Positions 8,811 through 18,063 of a stretch of DNA of 64,000 nucleotides are shown here, in pieces; position 1 is the stretch's first letter, and every line of letters starts with the position of its first letter. The DNA is taken from positions 62,001 to 126,000 of the forward strand of contig CAVZID010000040.1 of NCBI GenBank assembly GCA_963775245.1, in the 5' to 3' direction. The notes below the pieces were generated by a model. That model was not told the DNA's origin. It was given only the letters and a program-made list of their open reading frames with translations, and did not search any database. Source of the stretch: CAVSWT01 sp963775245. GTDB taxonomy: Bacteria > Bacteroidota > Ignavibacteria > Ignavibacteriales > Ignavibacteriaceae. Position numbers and translations under genes: made by a program.

Positions 8811-10189
8811 TTTTTAGAATAAAGATGAGTGGAATTTTAAAACGGTTACTTAGAAAAATACAAATTTTTATAATCGGTATACCTTTTCTATACCTTGTTA
8901 GTTGTAAGCAAGTAGCTAATGATTATAGTAAAAATTCCAAACCAAACATTGTTTTATTTGTTGCAGATGATGCAGGTTGGCATGATGTAGGTTACCACGG
9001 CTCGGAAATCAAATCCCCAAATATTGATGAATTAGCAGAGGACGGTGTTGAGCTAAATCATTTTTATGTTTATCCTACATGTTCACCAAGTAGAGCATCA
9101 CTTCTGACTGGGAAATATGCAAGTCGTTTTGGTATAGGTGCACCAATTGCAATGAAGAGCACACAGGCGTTGCCATTAGATGTTGAAACATTACCCAAAG
9201 CTTTGAAACAAGAAGGCTATCAGACCGCAATAACAGGGAAATGGCATTTGGGTTTGAGTTTTAAAAATAGTCCAAGTCATTACGGCTTCGATTATTCTTA
9301 TGGATATCTACATGGACAAATTGACCAATATACGCATAGGTATAAAAACGGTGATAGGAGTTGGTATAGAAATGATAAATTTGTAGATGAAAAAGGTCAT
9401 GCAACTGACCTTATAGCAAATGAAGCAATTAAGTATATTAAAACTATAAGAAATAAATCAAATCCTTTTTTTATTTATATAGCATTTAGCGTTCCACATT
9501 ATCCTTTACAAGAAGAAGAGAAGTGGGTAGAACCTTATAAAAATTTAAAGGATGTTAATTCAAGAAAATTATTTGATGCTTCCATGACTCATATGGACTA
9601 TGCGATTGGAGAAGTCATGCAAACATTGAAAGACGAAAAACTATTAGATAATACAATCGTTATTTTTATAAGTGATAATGGCGGTCAAAAGAATTGGTAT
9701 CCCGAAGAGGAAACAAATGTCAAATTGTATGACGGAAAATTTGGCCCATATCCTAAATTAGGTGATAATTCTCCACTAAAAGGTTATAAGACAGATTTAT
9801 TAGAAGGGGGTATAAGAGTTCCAGCTATATTTTATTGGAGTGGTCATTTAAAAAAACATAAAGTTGAACAATTAATAAAAGTAACAGATATATTTCCGAC
9901 TTTAATTTCACAAGTTGATTCATCACTAAATAAAAATCTCAATCTTGATGGGAAAAATATGTGGGATTTTATCACAAGTAAAAATCAGAGAAATGAAGGA
10001 AGAGAATTTTACTTTAATACACCAGGCCAGATTGCTATAAGAAAAGGTGATTGGAAATTAATTCATTTTAGTAAAACACTTGATAAAGGTAAGGAAGAGT
10101 TATATAATATTAAGTCAGATCCGGATGAAAAAAATAATGTGCTGAAAAATAATCATAATGTTAGAAACGAATTATTTAAAAGAACTTGA
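8807..10189 (+). CDS. Lipoprotein sulfatase (S1, formylglycine type)
   Basis: The 460-residue protein has a long n-region, a hydrophobic segment and a lipobox LVSC with C33, so it is probably a lipoprotein. The sulfatase signature CSPSRASLLTGKY is complete; C92 would be converted to formylglycine by a maturase that is not in this window. The metal ligands include D54/D55 (ADDAGW) and ISDNGG further on. Type I sulfatases hydrolyse sugar sulfate esters. A single sulfatase among pectin enzymes suggests that the natural substrate can carry sulfate, as in marine or algal material, or that it is used on a related sulfated rhamnan. The start overlaps the upstream esterase stop; an alternative in-frame ATG lies at 8825. 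Confidence 0.87.
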   Translation: MIFRIKMSGILKRLLRKIQIFIIGIPFLYLVSCKQVANDYSKNSKPNIVLFVADDAGWHDVGYHGSEIKSPNIDELAEDGVELNHFYVYPTCSPSRASLLTGKYASRFGIGAPIAMKSTQALPLDVETLPKALKQEGYQTAITGKWHLGLSFKNSPSHYGFDYSYGYLHGQIDQYTHRYKNGDRSWYRNDKFVDEKGHATDLIANEAIKYIKTIRNKSNPFFIYIAFSVPHYPLQEEEKWVEPYKNLKDVNSRKLFDASMTHMDYAIGEVMQTLKDEKLLDNTIVIFISDNGGQKNWYPEEETNVKLYDGKFGPYPKLGDNSPLKGYKTDLLEGGIRVPAIFYWSGHLKKHKVEQLIKVTDIFPTLISQVDSSLNKNLNLDGKNMWDFITSKNQRNEGREFYFNTPGQIAIRKGDWKLIHFSKTLDKGKEELYNIKSDPDEKNNVLKNNHNVRNELFKRT

Positions 10190-10354
10190 AAATCAAATTA
10201 AAATTGATGAAAAATTATAAATAGGATAGATTACATATATAAATGTATAACGCGATTTTTCATTTATTTTTAATTAGTGATTGTAAAATATTATCTTAAT
10301 TTTTTTTTCATTCATAGAATATACTTGACAATCAAAAAAAAATGTTTTAAGTTA

Positions 10355-10374
10355 CTCAAACGTTTTAGTAGAGT
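10355..10374 (+). promoter_or_regulatory. LacI-like operator, copy 1
   Basis: The sequence reads CTCAAACGTTTTAGTAGAGT. It has the AAACGTTT palindromic core with central CG that is typical of LacI-family operators, and it shares 14 of the first 15 bases with copy 3. It lies about 340 bp before the receptor start. Confidence 0.55.
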
Positions 10375-10556
10375 AAGTTTTCATTAAGGGCTATTTTATA
10401 AACTAAAATAAAGCAAAAAGTTTTAACGGACGTAAAATTGGTTAATAAAATAAATATAACTAAACTTTTCATAATCCCATCCTTAAATATTATTAATCTA
10501 ATTCTTGAATAAACTGCGGTAAAATTCTGAAAGGATGGTAAATCATTGATCTATAA

Positions 10557-10575
10557 CTCAAACGATTTCGTAATC
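10557..10575 (+). promoter_or_regulatory. LacI-like operator, copy 2
   Basis: The sequence CTCAAACGATTTCGTAATC matches copy 3 at 16 of its 17 bases. It is about 137 bp before the receptor start codon. Confidence 0.55.
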
Positions 10576-10639
10576 TAAATAGTTGTTCAATTGATCTTCA
10601 TCTTAACGTATAAATTTGTATTGGAATGTGATTTAATTC

Positions 10640-10656
10640 CTCAAACGTTTTCGTAA
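10640..10656 (+). promoter_or_regulatory. LacI-like operator, copy 3
   Basis: The sequence CTCAAACGTTTTCGTAA is the closest of the three to their shared consensus. It lies 57 bp before the receptor ATG, where a repressor could overlap the transcription start. Confidence 0.6.
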
Positions 10657-10712
10657 AATTGAGATATTAAATTAAGCTATTAAAATTCTTAAACTAAAAC
10701 GGAATTAATATT

Positions 10713-13679
10713 ATGCATTACTTAAATACTATTTGCAAATATATGTTCTTACTATTATTCGTTTTTGGACTTAGTTTAGCTCACGCTCAAGAGTCTGGTA
10801 AATTACAAGGTAAGGTTACGGATAAAAATTCAGGTGACCCATTACCTGGTGCAAATGTTTTCTTAGAGGGAACAAGCTTAGGTGCTGCAACATCGGTTGA
10901 TGGTGAATTCAGCATCCGTCAAATCCAGCCAGGTAGTTATAGCATGATAATTAGATATGTAGGTTATCAAGAAAAAAAGATGCCTATTACAATAAAATCT
11001 GGGGGCATTGTAGAAGTAAACATCGAGCTTGAATATGTTGGTGTTGAAAGTAAAGAAGTAACAGTAACCGCACAAGCTGAGGGTCAAATTGAAGCTATAA
11101 ATCAGCAATTATCTTCCAATACTATAAAGAATGTTGTTTCATCTGCACGAATACAGGAAATACCGGATGTAAATGCAGCAGAATCTGTTGGACGTTTGCC
11201 TGGAATATCAATAGTAAGAAGCGGTGGGGAAGGGGAAAAAGTAACTATTAGAGGAATGGCCCCACAATATAATGTCATGATGGTGAATGGTGTAAGATTA
11301 CAATCTACAGATCGGAATGATCGTAGTGTGGATCTTAATATGATAACACCGAATATACTTAGCGGAATTGAGGTTACCAAAGCATTAACCGCTGATATGG
11401 ATGCCGATGCTGTTGGTGGAACAGTTAATCTTCAAATTGGTAAAGCAAAAGAAGGATTTCATAGTAAATTTTCAGCACAAGATGGATATGCAGGGTTAGC
11501 TAATACAAATCGCTTAGGCAATTACCGCTTGACAGGCCTGATTACCAATCGTTTTTTTGATGGCAAATTAGGATTGCAGCTTGCAGGTTACCTGGATAAG
11601 TACAATAGAAACTCTGATGAATTAACTGCGGCATATTACACAAATGCAGAAAAAGATGTAAGGGTGAATGGATTTCTGCCGACCTATCTGTCTAACGTTA
11701 CCATAGTTGATAAAGTAACAGATAGACAAAGAGCCGGTGGCAGCTTGGTATTAGACTATGAACTTCCAAGCGGTTCACTAATATTAAATAATTTTATAAG
11801 CGGCCTAAATGAAAATCAAATTGAGCAGCAAAATTATTATACAACTGGGTATGATTGGAGGGGTTATGCAGTAGACAGAGAATTTACTAATACGGTAATC
11901 AGTAATGCACTACAGGGCGAGTTTGAATTTTTTAACATTAATATGGACTTTTCACTTTCCAATTCAGTTTCAAAGCAGCATAATCCTGGCGACTTAAGGA
12001 TGGATGTAAGACCAAAATCTGGCGGAACACAGGGATTATCCAGTACAGTTCCAAACCTGATCAAATTGTCACCATCAACATTCCTAAATTCTGTTACTGT
12101 TATACCTAAAGATAAAATAGCAACGGGCACAACCACTCTTATGAGGGATATTAATGAAACAGCTCAATCGGCTTTACTCAATTTTAAAGTGCCTTATAAT
12201 TTTGCTGATTATCTTTCTGGAAACTTGAAATTTGGCGGTAAGTATGTACGCAATACAAGGGATAATAATGAAACTTTATTGTTTCTTGATACGGACAGAG
12301 GAGGGCTTGCAGGAGATTTTATAGATCTTTTGAAGGATTCTATATGGACAGATCTTGGCATTCTTCCAACTGACAGTTATATATCAGACGGATTAGTTAC
12401 AGATCCAAATTATGACGTAGGTAATTTTCTTTCAGGGCATGAAGGTGTCAGCAGTAATAATTTCTATGACTTAATTTCAATTAGTAAAATGCATCATATG
12501 GAGCAATTAGCCAAGCAGTATGGCTACTATCTTCCTGATCCGCTTGGATCAACTCAATATGATTATAACTATACCAGGAATTACGATGCTTTTTACCTTA
12601 TGTCGGAAATAAATATAGGTAAATATATTACACTGCTGCCCGGAATAAGATATGAAAAATTTGGTTTCGATTATACTGCAGACTCTACAGTTGAATTTGG
12701 CCGGCTAACTACGCCAGGTGAGAAGTATTATACAAGCAAAACTGTAAATTGGGATTCTACAAAAGGAGAAAACTGGTTTCCGCAAATGCAAGTGCGTATT
12801 AAGCCGACTGATTGGTTAGACTTTCGATTGGCAAGTACTAAAAGTATAATTTATCCAGATTACCGTGCCGTTTCTCCATATCTGTTTGCCGATACATATG
12901 CCTCTCCAACTTTACGCTTAGGTAATCCTTATATAAAGCCTGCATTAACTAAGAATTATGATCTTTATGCTTCGGTATATGAAAATCATATCGGATTATT
13001 CACTGCTGGATTCTTTTATAAAGAAATTAATAATTTAATTGTACCTATTGAATATATAACTAAAGATGTTTCAAAAATTCATAATAGGTTTGCATTACCT
13101 CAAACGGGAGATCCAACCCATATTTATACCTGGACTAATTTAGATAAAACCTCTTATGTAAGAGGTATTGAATTAGACTGGCAAACACATTTTTGGTACC
13201 TGCCGTCATTTTTGAGTGGACTCGTCTTTAATATTAATTATACACACATTAATTCTGAAACGCATTATCCAAATTATAAAACAGTAGTAGTAGGTGGTCA
13301 TTTCCCATTTTTTGTTTATGCAAATGTAGATACAACCAGAATCGGAAGGTTGATTGAGCAACCGGACGATATCCTGAACTTAACATTAGGTTATGATATT
13401 GGAGGTTTTTCTGCCAGACTATCATTTTTATACCAGGACAATGTTTTAAGAAGTGCAAATTCGACCTATCAAGAACTTGATTCATATACAGCACCTTATA
13501 CCAGGTGGGATTTTACAGCTTATCAAAAACTGCCCTGGTTTGAAGGACTTCAAGTGTATTTGAATCTAAACAACATAACCAATCGGCCGGATCGTCAATA
13601 TAGTAGTATTTTGGAAAAACTATCTGATGTGCAATACTATGGAGCAACAGGAGACTTAGGAGTGCGTTATTCATTTTAA
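10713..13679 (+). CDS. TonB-dependent outer-membrane receptor
   Basis: The 988-residue protein has a Sec signal peptide (about 1-26, LAHAQ), a carboxypeptidase-regulatory-like beta-sandwich (about 30-115, KLQGKVTDKNSGDPLPGANVF), a plug domain (about 140-245) and a C-terminal beta-barrel ending in an aromatic residue (GVRYSF). The plug motif DADAVGGTVNL resembles the receptors common in Xanthomonas and Caulobacter more than the classic SusC group, although the extra N-terminal domain is Bacteroidota-like. It should import oligosaccharides released by the surface enzymes, using TonB energy. No susD gene follows; instead a T9SS beta-helix protein is next. Three LacI-like operators lie upstream, implying substrate-induced expression. 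Confidence 0.92.
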   Translation: MHYLNTICKYMFLLLFVFGLSLAHAQESGKLQGKVTDKNSGDPLPGANVFLEGTSLGAATSVDGEFSIRQIQPGSYSMIIRYVGYQEKKMPITIKSGGIVEVNIELEYVGVESKEVTVTAQAEGQIEAINQQLSSNTIKNVVSSARIQEIPDVNAAESVGRLPGISIVRSGGEGEKVTIRGMAPQYNVMMVNGVRLQSTDRNDRSVDLNMITPNILSGIEVTKALTADMDADAVGGTVNLQIGKAKEGFHSKFSAQDGYAGLANTNRLGNYRLTGLITNRFFDGKLGLQLAGYLDKYNRNSDELTAAYYTNAEKDVRVNGFLPTYLSNVTIVDKVTDRQRAGGSLVLDYELPSGSLILNNFISGLNENQIEQQNYYTTGYDWRGYAVDREFTNTVISNALQGEFEFFNINMDFSLSNSVSKQHNPGDLRMDVRPKSGGTQGLSSTVPNLIKLSPSTFLNSVTVIPKDKIATGTTTLMRDINETAQSALLNFKVPYNFADYLSGNLKFGGKYVRNTRDNNETLLFLDTDRGGLAGDFIDLLKDSIWTDLGILPTDSYISDGLVTDPNYDVGNFLSGHEGVSSNNFYDLISISKMHHMEQLAKQYGYYLPDPLGSTQYDYNYTRNYDAFYLMSEINIGKYITLLPGIRYEKFGFDYTADSTVEFGRLTTPGEKYYTSKTVNWDSTKGENWFPQMQVRIKPTDWLDFRLASTKSIIYPDYRAVSPYLFADTYASPTLRLGNPYIKPALTKNYDLYASVYENHIGLFTAGFFYKEINNLIVPIEYITKDVSKIHNRFALPQTGDPTHIYTWTNLDKTSYVRGIELDWQTHFWYLPSFLSGLVFNINYTHINSETHYPNYKTVVVGGHFPFFVYANVDTTRIGRLIEQPDDILNLTLGYDIGGFSARLSFLYQDNVLRSANSTYQELDSYTAPYTRWDFTAYQKLPWFEGLQVYLNLNNITNRPDRQYSSILEKLSDVQYYGATGDLGVRYSF

Positions 13680-13713
13680 TACTTAAATAATATTTAAACT
13701 AAATTGGACTTTT

Positions 13714-13732
13714 AGGAGGTGATATGACATAA
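13714..13732 (+). other. Perfect Shine-Dalgarno with two-codon mini-ORF
   Basis: AGGAGGTGAT, the full complement of the typical 16S rRNA 3' end, is directly followed by ATG-ACA-TAA. It lies in the 142-bp gap between the receptor and the beta-helix genes. It might serve as a ribosome-loading or transcript-stabilising site; chance is not excluded. Confidence 0.35.
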
Positions 13733-13821
13733 TATATTACAAACTATTAAAAGGAAACTAAAGACCAGGAACCAAATTCTTAATTAACTAATCACATAAA
13801 TAATATTAAAAGGAGTATTTA

Positions 13822-15555
13822 ATGAGAAACTTAATACTACTAGCCTTTTCCCTAATGTTTGCGTCATCATTGCTAGCTCAAGTAACACTTGATGATCAGC
13901 AGTTTGTCAATATTCAAATTGCTTCAGACACTCTTGCAGACGGATCGCATGATCCAGCTAAAACTGTTTATATGGCTGAAGCTGGCAAATACTACGCCTT
14001 TGACGGTTCTTTGGAGTGTAATTTTGATCTACAAATTATCGGCCCGAATAATGGGTGGATACTGCACGAAGCCAATCCGCCTGTATTTTTCCAAACACCG
14101 TCTTCTGCTGGTACAGCAAGAGACATGATTAACCTGAATCAAGGTGGAAGTGTAGTGCTAAAAAATCTCCTACTAACTGGACTTATTAACGTTGGTGCAG
14201 GTTCTGATGTAAATATCTCATCATTTGTCAGAAATTATGCAGGTTACAAAATTGTCTGGGATAATTGTGCATTTTCAGACCATAGAGATCACTGTACCAG
14301 AAGTACTGGAGCAACTGATACAATTAGTATTACTAACTGTGTTTTTATCAATGGTGATAGAAGGGGCAGTTCACCCTTTGGAGGTATGCCCTTCCGTTTG
14401 GATGCAGAATGTAAGCATTTGACGTTCGAAAATAATACTGTATTTAATGCAGCTAGATTGTTTGGTAATGGCGGTCAATTTTTTACTTCTCAAATGACTG
14501 AGATACATAATACAATTCTCAATCAGCAGGTAAACGGCCATGAACTTCATTGGTATCAAGCTTTACAGGCAAATAATATTTACTATAACTGGAGCTGGAG
14601 AGGTCGTAGTTTAAAGACTAACGGCTATGAAGCACCTTTTACAACATTTGAAACTTTCTCTACTGTAAGTAGTAATCTCGATTCTATTGCATTATATGAA
14701 GGAAACAACTTATTTTATCTTGATCCGGCTTTTCCGGATTATTGGAACAATACAATTAATCCAGGGTTTTTGACCGATTCTGAAAAAGTAAGGCAATGTT
14801 ATTTGTGGAATCTTGATGTTGATTCTACTATTAACGCTGATAATAATTTTACTATTGGTAAAAACTATTGGCAATTTGATATCGGGTTCACTACTAATCC
14901 AACAATGACGGATAGTATGTTGGGATGGGATTTAGCTAATTGGGATACAAACACTACTCATTACCCGGATTGGCGTATCACACCGCCTATAACATGGAAC
15001 AATGATGGTACACCTAATTTAAACTGGCCCCCGGATTTAGATTTAAGCTACTCAAATGCATATTTGCAAAAGGCAGGTACAGATAAACTACCGCTCGGTG
15101 ACTTAAACTGGTTCCCAAATGCTAAAGCTGATTATATGGCTAACAGGTCCACATATATTGCAGCATTACAAGATTCAATGGCTAACGCAACATGGGTTTA
15201 TACACCAGGGGACAGTGCTTCAGCTATTGTTACACCGAATATGGTTGGTGTTAAGGATAGAAATTCTATCGCTCCAGATAGGTTTTATTTAAATAACAAC
15301 TATCCAAATCCATTCAATCCAAGTACAACTATCAAATTTGGAATACCACAGCAATCAGAAGTTACTTTGAGTGTTTATAACATCTTAGGTCAAAAAGTAT
15401 TTGAATTAACTCAGAAAGATCTGGCAGCTGGAGAACATTCATTTAATTTCAATGCTTCGAAGTTAAGCAGCGGTGTTTATGTATACACTATTCATGCTAA
15501 TGGAATTAATGGTAAAAACTTTGTTGCATCAAAGAAAATGGTGTTACTAAAATAG
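13822..15555 (+). CDS. Secreted beta-helix protein with T9SS sorting domain
   Basis: The 577-residue protein has a Sec signal peptide (about 1-20, SSLLAQ), a parallel beta-helix-like repeat region (about 60-260, with rungs such as ITNCVFING and LTFENNTVFNA), a less repetitive middle part rich in Trp and Asn, and a C-terminal T9SS domain (about 498-577, NNYPNPFNPSTTIKFG). I see no recognisable lyase catalytic set, so enzyme activity is uncertain. Its place directly after the TonB-dependent receptor and before a strong terminator is where susD would be in a Bacteroides locus, so it may be a surface glycan-binding partner of the receptor. An AAAGGAG ribosome-binding site precedes the ATG. Confidence 0.75.
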   Translation: MRNLILLAFSLMFASSLLAQVTLDDQQFVNIQIASDTLADGSHDPAKTVYMAEAGKYYAFDGSLECNFDLQIIGPNNGWILHEANPPVFFQTPSSAGTARDMINLNQGGSVVLKNLLLTGLINVGAGSDVNISSFVRNYAGYKIVWDNCAFSDHRDHCTRSTGATDTISITNCVFINGDRRGSSPFGGMPFRLDAECKHLTFENNTVFNAARLFGNGGQFFTSQMTEIHNTILNQQVNGHELHWYQALQANNIYYNWSWRGRSLKTNGYEAPFTTFETFSTVSSNLDSIALYEGNNLFYLDPAFPDYWNNTINPGFLTDSEKVRQCYLWNLDVDSTINADNNFTIGKNYWQFDIGFTTNPTMTDSMLGWDLANWDTNTTHYPDWRITPPITWNNDGTPNLNWPPDLDLSYSNAYLQKAGTDKLPLGDLNWFPNAKADYMANRSTYIAALQDSMANATWVYTPGDSASAIVTPNMVGVKDRNSIAPDRFYLNNNYPNPFNPSTTIKFGIPQQSEVTLSVYNILGQKVFELTQKDLAAGEHSFNFNASKLSSGVYVYTIHANGINGKNFVASKKMVLLK

Positions 15556-15581
15556 CATGATTTAATAAATAATAATTTAAA

Positions 15582-15620
15582 GAGTTTCTCCAAACTTAAC
15601 TTTGGAGAAACTCATATTTT
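15582..15620 (+). terminator. Strong intrinsic terminator after the receptor/beta-helix pair
   Basis: A perfect 13-bp stem (GAGTTTCTCCAAA and its complement) with a 6-base loop CTTAAC is followed by a T-rich stretch. It is 26 bp past the beta-helix stop codon and separates the receptor transcription unit from the GH31 gene. Confidence 0.85.
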
Positions 15621-15819
15621 AAAAAATATTAATCATCTCATCTTTTTGTTTTTATTCTATTCTTTAATTTAAATAAAATCGCTTCTATTAAATCAGATCG
15701 AATCCAATTCTTAATTTTTCTGAAATAATTTTTTAACAATTTAAATTGCTATACAATTTAAGTAGCTTTAATTAATTTTAAATAATTGACTCACTTTTAA
15801 AAAAAATATGGTTTAAACT

Positions 15820-17976
15820 ATGTTGAATCCAATATTCTTTCAAAAGATTTTTAATCAGATACTTTTTGTACTAATAATAATTACAGGCCTTAGCTCATGT
15901 AATAAATCTGATGATGTGACTATTTTAAATCAAGGAGATAATTCTTTTGCTTCCATTCAAGTTCATAATCCTTATGGAAATAATTTTTTAATTGAATCAA
16001 ATGATAGCTTGGGTGCAATTGGTTTTACTCTTAATGGAAAAAATTATTGGGTAAAAGGACAACCGGAGATTTCACATTCATCAGCAAATAAGTCATCCTA
16101 CAAATGGCAGCTTGATGGAATGTCTGTAGTATTAGAAACAGAAAAAAAAGATAACGATTTAGATTTTAAATTTAAATTTGTCGGAACGATCCTTCGGAAG
16201 GGAACTCAATCAAAACCATCTGCATGGATGTTAAATACAAAAGTAAAACCTGACGAATATTTTACAGGAATATTTGAACGGGTTGTTGATGGTACACAAT
16301 ATAAATCTTGGGAAAAAGGAATTACAGAAGGGCTTAACCTTCGAGGTCAGAAGATTGATGTCAAATTAAAACCAACAGTTTCTGCTTATTCACCATTTTA
16401 TATCTCATCAGGCAATTATGCATTTTTTGTACATGGCACCTGGCCTGGAGTAATTGATTTTTGCAAAAAGCAAAAAGATTTAGTTCAAATTTCGTTCGAG
16501 GGGCCTGAATTTTCTTTTTCTGTATTGACTGATAAAGGGCCTGCTGAATTAATTAAACGCCATGCTTTAGAAACGGGGCCATCTTTTGTTCCGCCTAAAT
16601 GGGCTTTTGGGCCTTGGCGCTGGCGTGACGAACATGTTAATAATAAAAAATATTATGACGGCAGTACCGTACATGCTCCTTATAACTCTGAAATTGCTGA
16701 AGAAATTCTTTTAATGCATGCATACGACATACCCTGCACAGCTTACTGGATTGATAGGCCATGGGGTCCAGGTGTAAGAGGATTTGACGACTACAAGATT
16801 GATTATAAACGACTGCCGAACTTTGAAAATATGATAAAATGGTTGGATTCAAAAAGTATTTCAACTATGCTTTGGATAGCGCCATTTGTTATGGGAAATA
16901 TGACTAACGTTGCTGAAGAAAGAGGATATGATCTAAAGAGCCATATCTGGATGGATTCACGTCAGGTATTAATGGATTTTACAAACAAGGAAGCATGCAA
17001 ATGGTGGGAAGAAAATGGTCCTGGAAAATTAGCAAGAATGGGAGTAAAAGGATTTAAACTTGATCGTGCAGATGGGGAAAAACTTTTAGACTCACTGCTG
17101 CTAAAAACATCTATTGGAACAACCTATCGTGAAAACTACAATGATTATCCACGTCAATATGTAAAAGCAACTTATGATGCAATAAAGCCAGTGCTGGGTA
17201 ACGATTTTATTTTGTTTCCGAGAGCTCAATATACAGGAAGTTCTAGATATGGTGGAATGTGGGCAGGCGATACTGGTAATCCGCCGGAAGGACTTCGTTC
17301 TGTTATTATTGCTGTACAAAGATGTGCTGTTATGGGCTATCCTGTTTGGGGATCTGATTGCGGTGGATATGCTAAAGATATTAATCGTGAAGTTACTAAA
17401 CGCTGGTTGGGATTCGCATGCTTTTCTCCTATAATGGAAGTAGGCCCCACAAACAATACAGTATTTTGGGATATGAATTATCCAAAGGATCCTTCGGATA
17501 AGCCATCATTTGATCATGAGCTGCTGGCTGTTTGGAGATTTTATACAAAACTAAGGATGAATCTTGTTGATTATATTCATCACTATGCAGAAGTAGCCAG
17601 CCAAACAGGAATGCCCATAGTAAGGCCTTTGTTTATTGAATATCCTGATCAAAAAGAAAGCTGGAAAGATTGGACTACTTATAAATTCGGTGACGATTTG
17701 TTAGTTTCGATTATCTGGCAAGAAGGAAAAACAAAAAAATCAGTTTACCTGCCGGCAGGTGAAACCTGGATTGACGCTTGGAACAATAAAGAATATGAAG
17801 GCGGACAATCTATTGAAGTTGATGCCCCGGCATATAAAACCCCGATCTTCCTTCGAAAAGGTTCCAAACTGCAATTGCCTGATTTGAATAAGTTGTATGA
17901 TGAATCTGTAAAAATAACTTCAACTAAATTTGATATGAATAAATTGGAATTAAAAGAAAATTGGATGAATAAATAA
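15820..17976 (+). CDS. GH31 glycoside hydrolase, lipoprotein
   Basis: The 718-residue protein has a lipoprotein signal with lipobox SSC (near residue 27). After an N-terminal beta-sandwich it has a GH31 (beta/alpha)8 barrel: nucleophile D415 in GFKLDRADGE and acid/base D484 in WAGDTG, then a C-terminal beta domain. GH31 enzymes are retaining alpha-glucosidases, alpha-xylosidases or related exo-enzymes; the substrate cannot be fixed from sequence. Within the pectin locus it may remove alpha-linked xylose, galactose or glucose. It starts a new unit after the terminator at 15582. An 18-bp near-palindrome found in two other genes of the locus lies inside it at 17481 and encodes PKDPS, and a decayed copy lies at 16181. 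Confidence 0.85.
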   Translation: MLNPIFFQKIFNQILFVLIIITGLSSCNKSDDVTILNQGDNSFASIQVHNPYGNNFLIESNDSLGAIGFTLNGKNYWVKGQPEISHSSANKSSYKWQLDGMSVVLETEKKDNDLDFKFKFVGTILRKGTQSKPSAWMLNTKVKPDEYFTGIFERVVDGTQYKSWEKGITEGLNLRGQKIDVKLKPTVSAYSPFYISSGNYAFFVHGTWPGVIDFCKKQKDLVQISFEGPEFSFSVLTDKGPAELIKRHALETGPSFVPPKWAFGPWRWRDEHVNNKKYYDGSTVHAPYNSEIAEEILLMHAYDIPCTAYWIDRPWGPGVRGFDDYKIDYKRLPNFENMIKWLDSKSISTMLWIAPFVMGNMTNVAEERGYDLKSHIWMDSRQVLMDFTNKEACKWWEENGPGKLARMGVKGFKLDRADGEKLLDSLLLKTSIGTTYRENYNDYPRQYVKATYDAIKPVLGNDFILFPRAQYTGSSRYGGMWAGDTGNPPEGLRSVIIAVQRCAVMGYPVWGSDCGGYAKDINREVTKRWLGFACFSPIMEVGPTNNTVFWDMNYPKDPSDKPSFDHELLAVWRFYTKLRMNLVDYIHHYAEVASQTGMPIVRPLFIEYPDQKESWKDWTTYKFGDDLLVSIIWQEGKTKKSVYLPAGETWIDAWNNKEYEGGQSIEVDAPAYKTPIFLRKGSKLQLPDLNKLYDESVKITSTKFDMNKLELKENWMNK
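16181..16198 (+). repeat. Decayed copy of the 18-bp palindromic repeat
   Basis: TCGGAACGATCCTTCGGA matches the perfect palindrome TCCGAAGGATCCTTCGGA at 16 of 18 positions. It lies inside the GH31 gene. It could be a degenerate copy of the repeat at 17481, 20470 and 35581. Confidence 0.4.
17481..17498 (+). repeat. 18-bp near-palindrome, copy in GH31 gene
   Basis: TCCAAAGGATCCTTCGGA is one mismatch away from a perfect 18-bp palindrome. It is identical to the copies at 20470 and 35581. It is read in frame as PKDPS in a region where GH31 proteins usually vary. Confidence 0.75.
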
Positions 17977-18063
17977 TCATGACATCGAGAAAACCAAAAT
18001 GACAATGTTGCCTTTGACGCATTCTCTTGGGAGATTCAAAATATTTTCAATAAAAAATAATTT

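Larger units (their letters stand above)
10190..10712. promoter_or_regulatory. 523-bp control region upstream of TonB receptor gene
   Basis: This is the longest non-coding stretch inside the polysaccharide locus. It carries no plausible ORF. It holds three copies of an operator-like repeat listed separately (10355, 10557 and 10640) and a TTGACA-like hexamer at 10325. The position and the repeats make it the probable main promoter region for the receptor gene and perhaps the downstream enzymes. Confidence 0.65.

Noticed and set aside
13098..13112. CCTCAAACGGGAGAT inside the receptor gene as a fourth operator
   Set aside because: It shares only the CTCAAACG half and lacks the TTT half-site; it lies within coding sequence.
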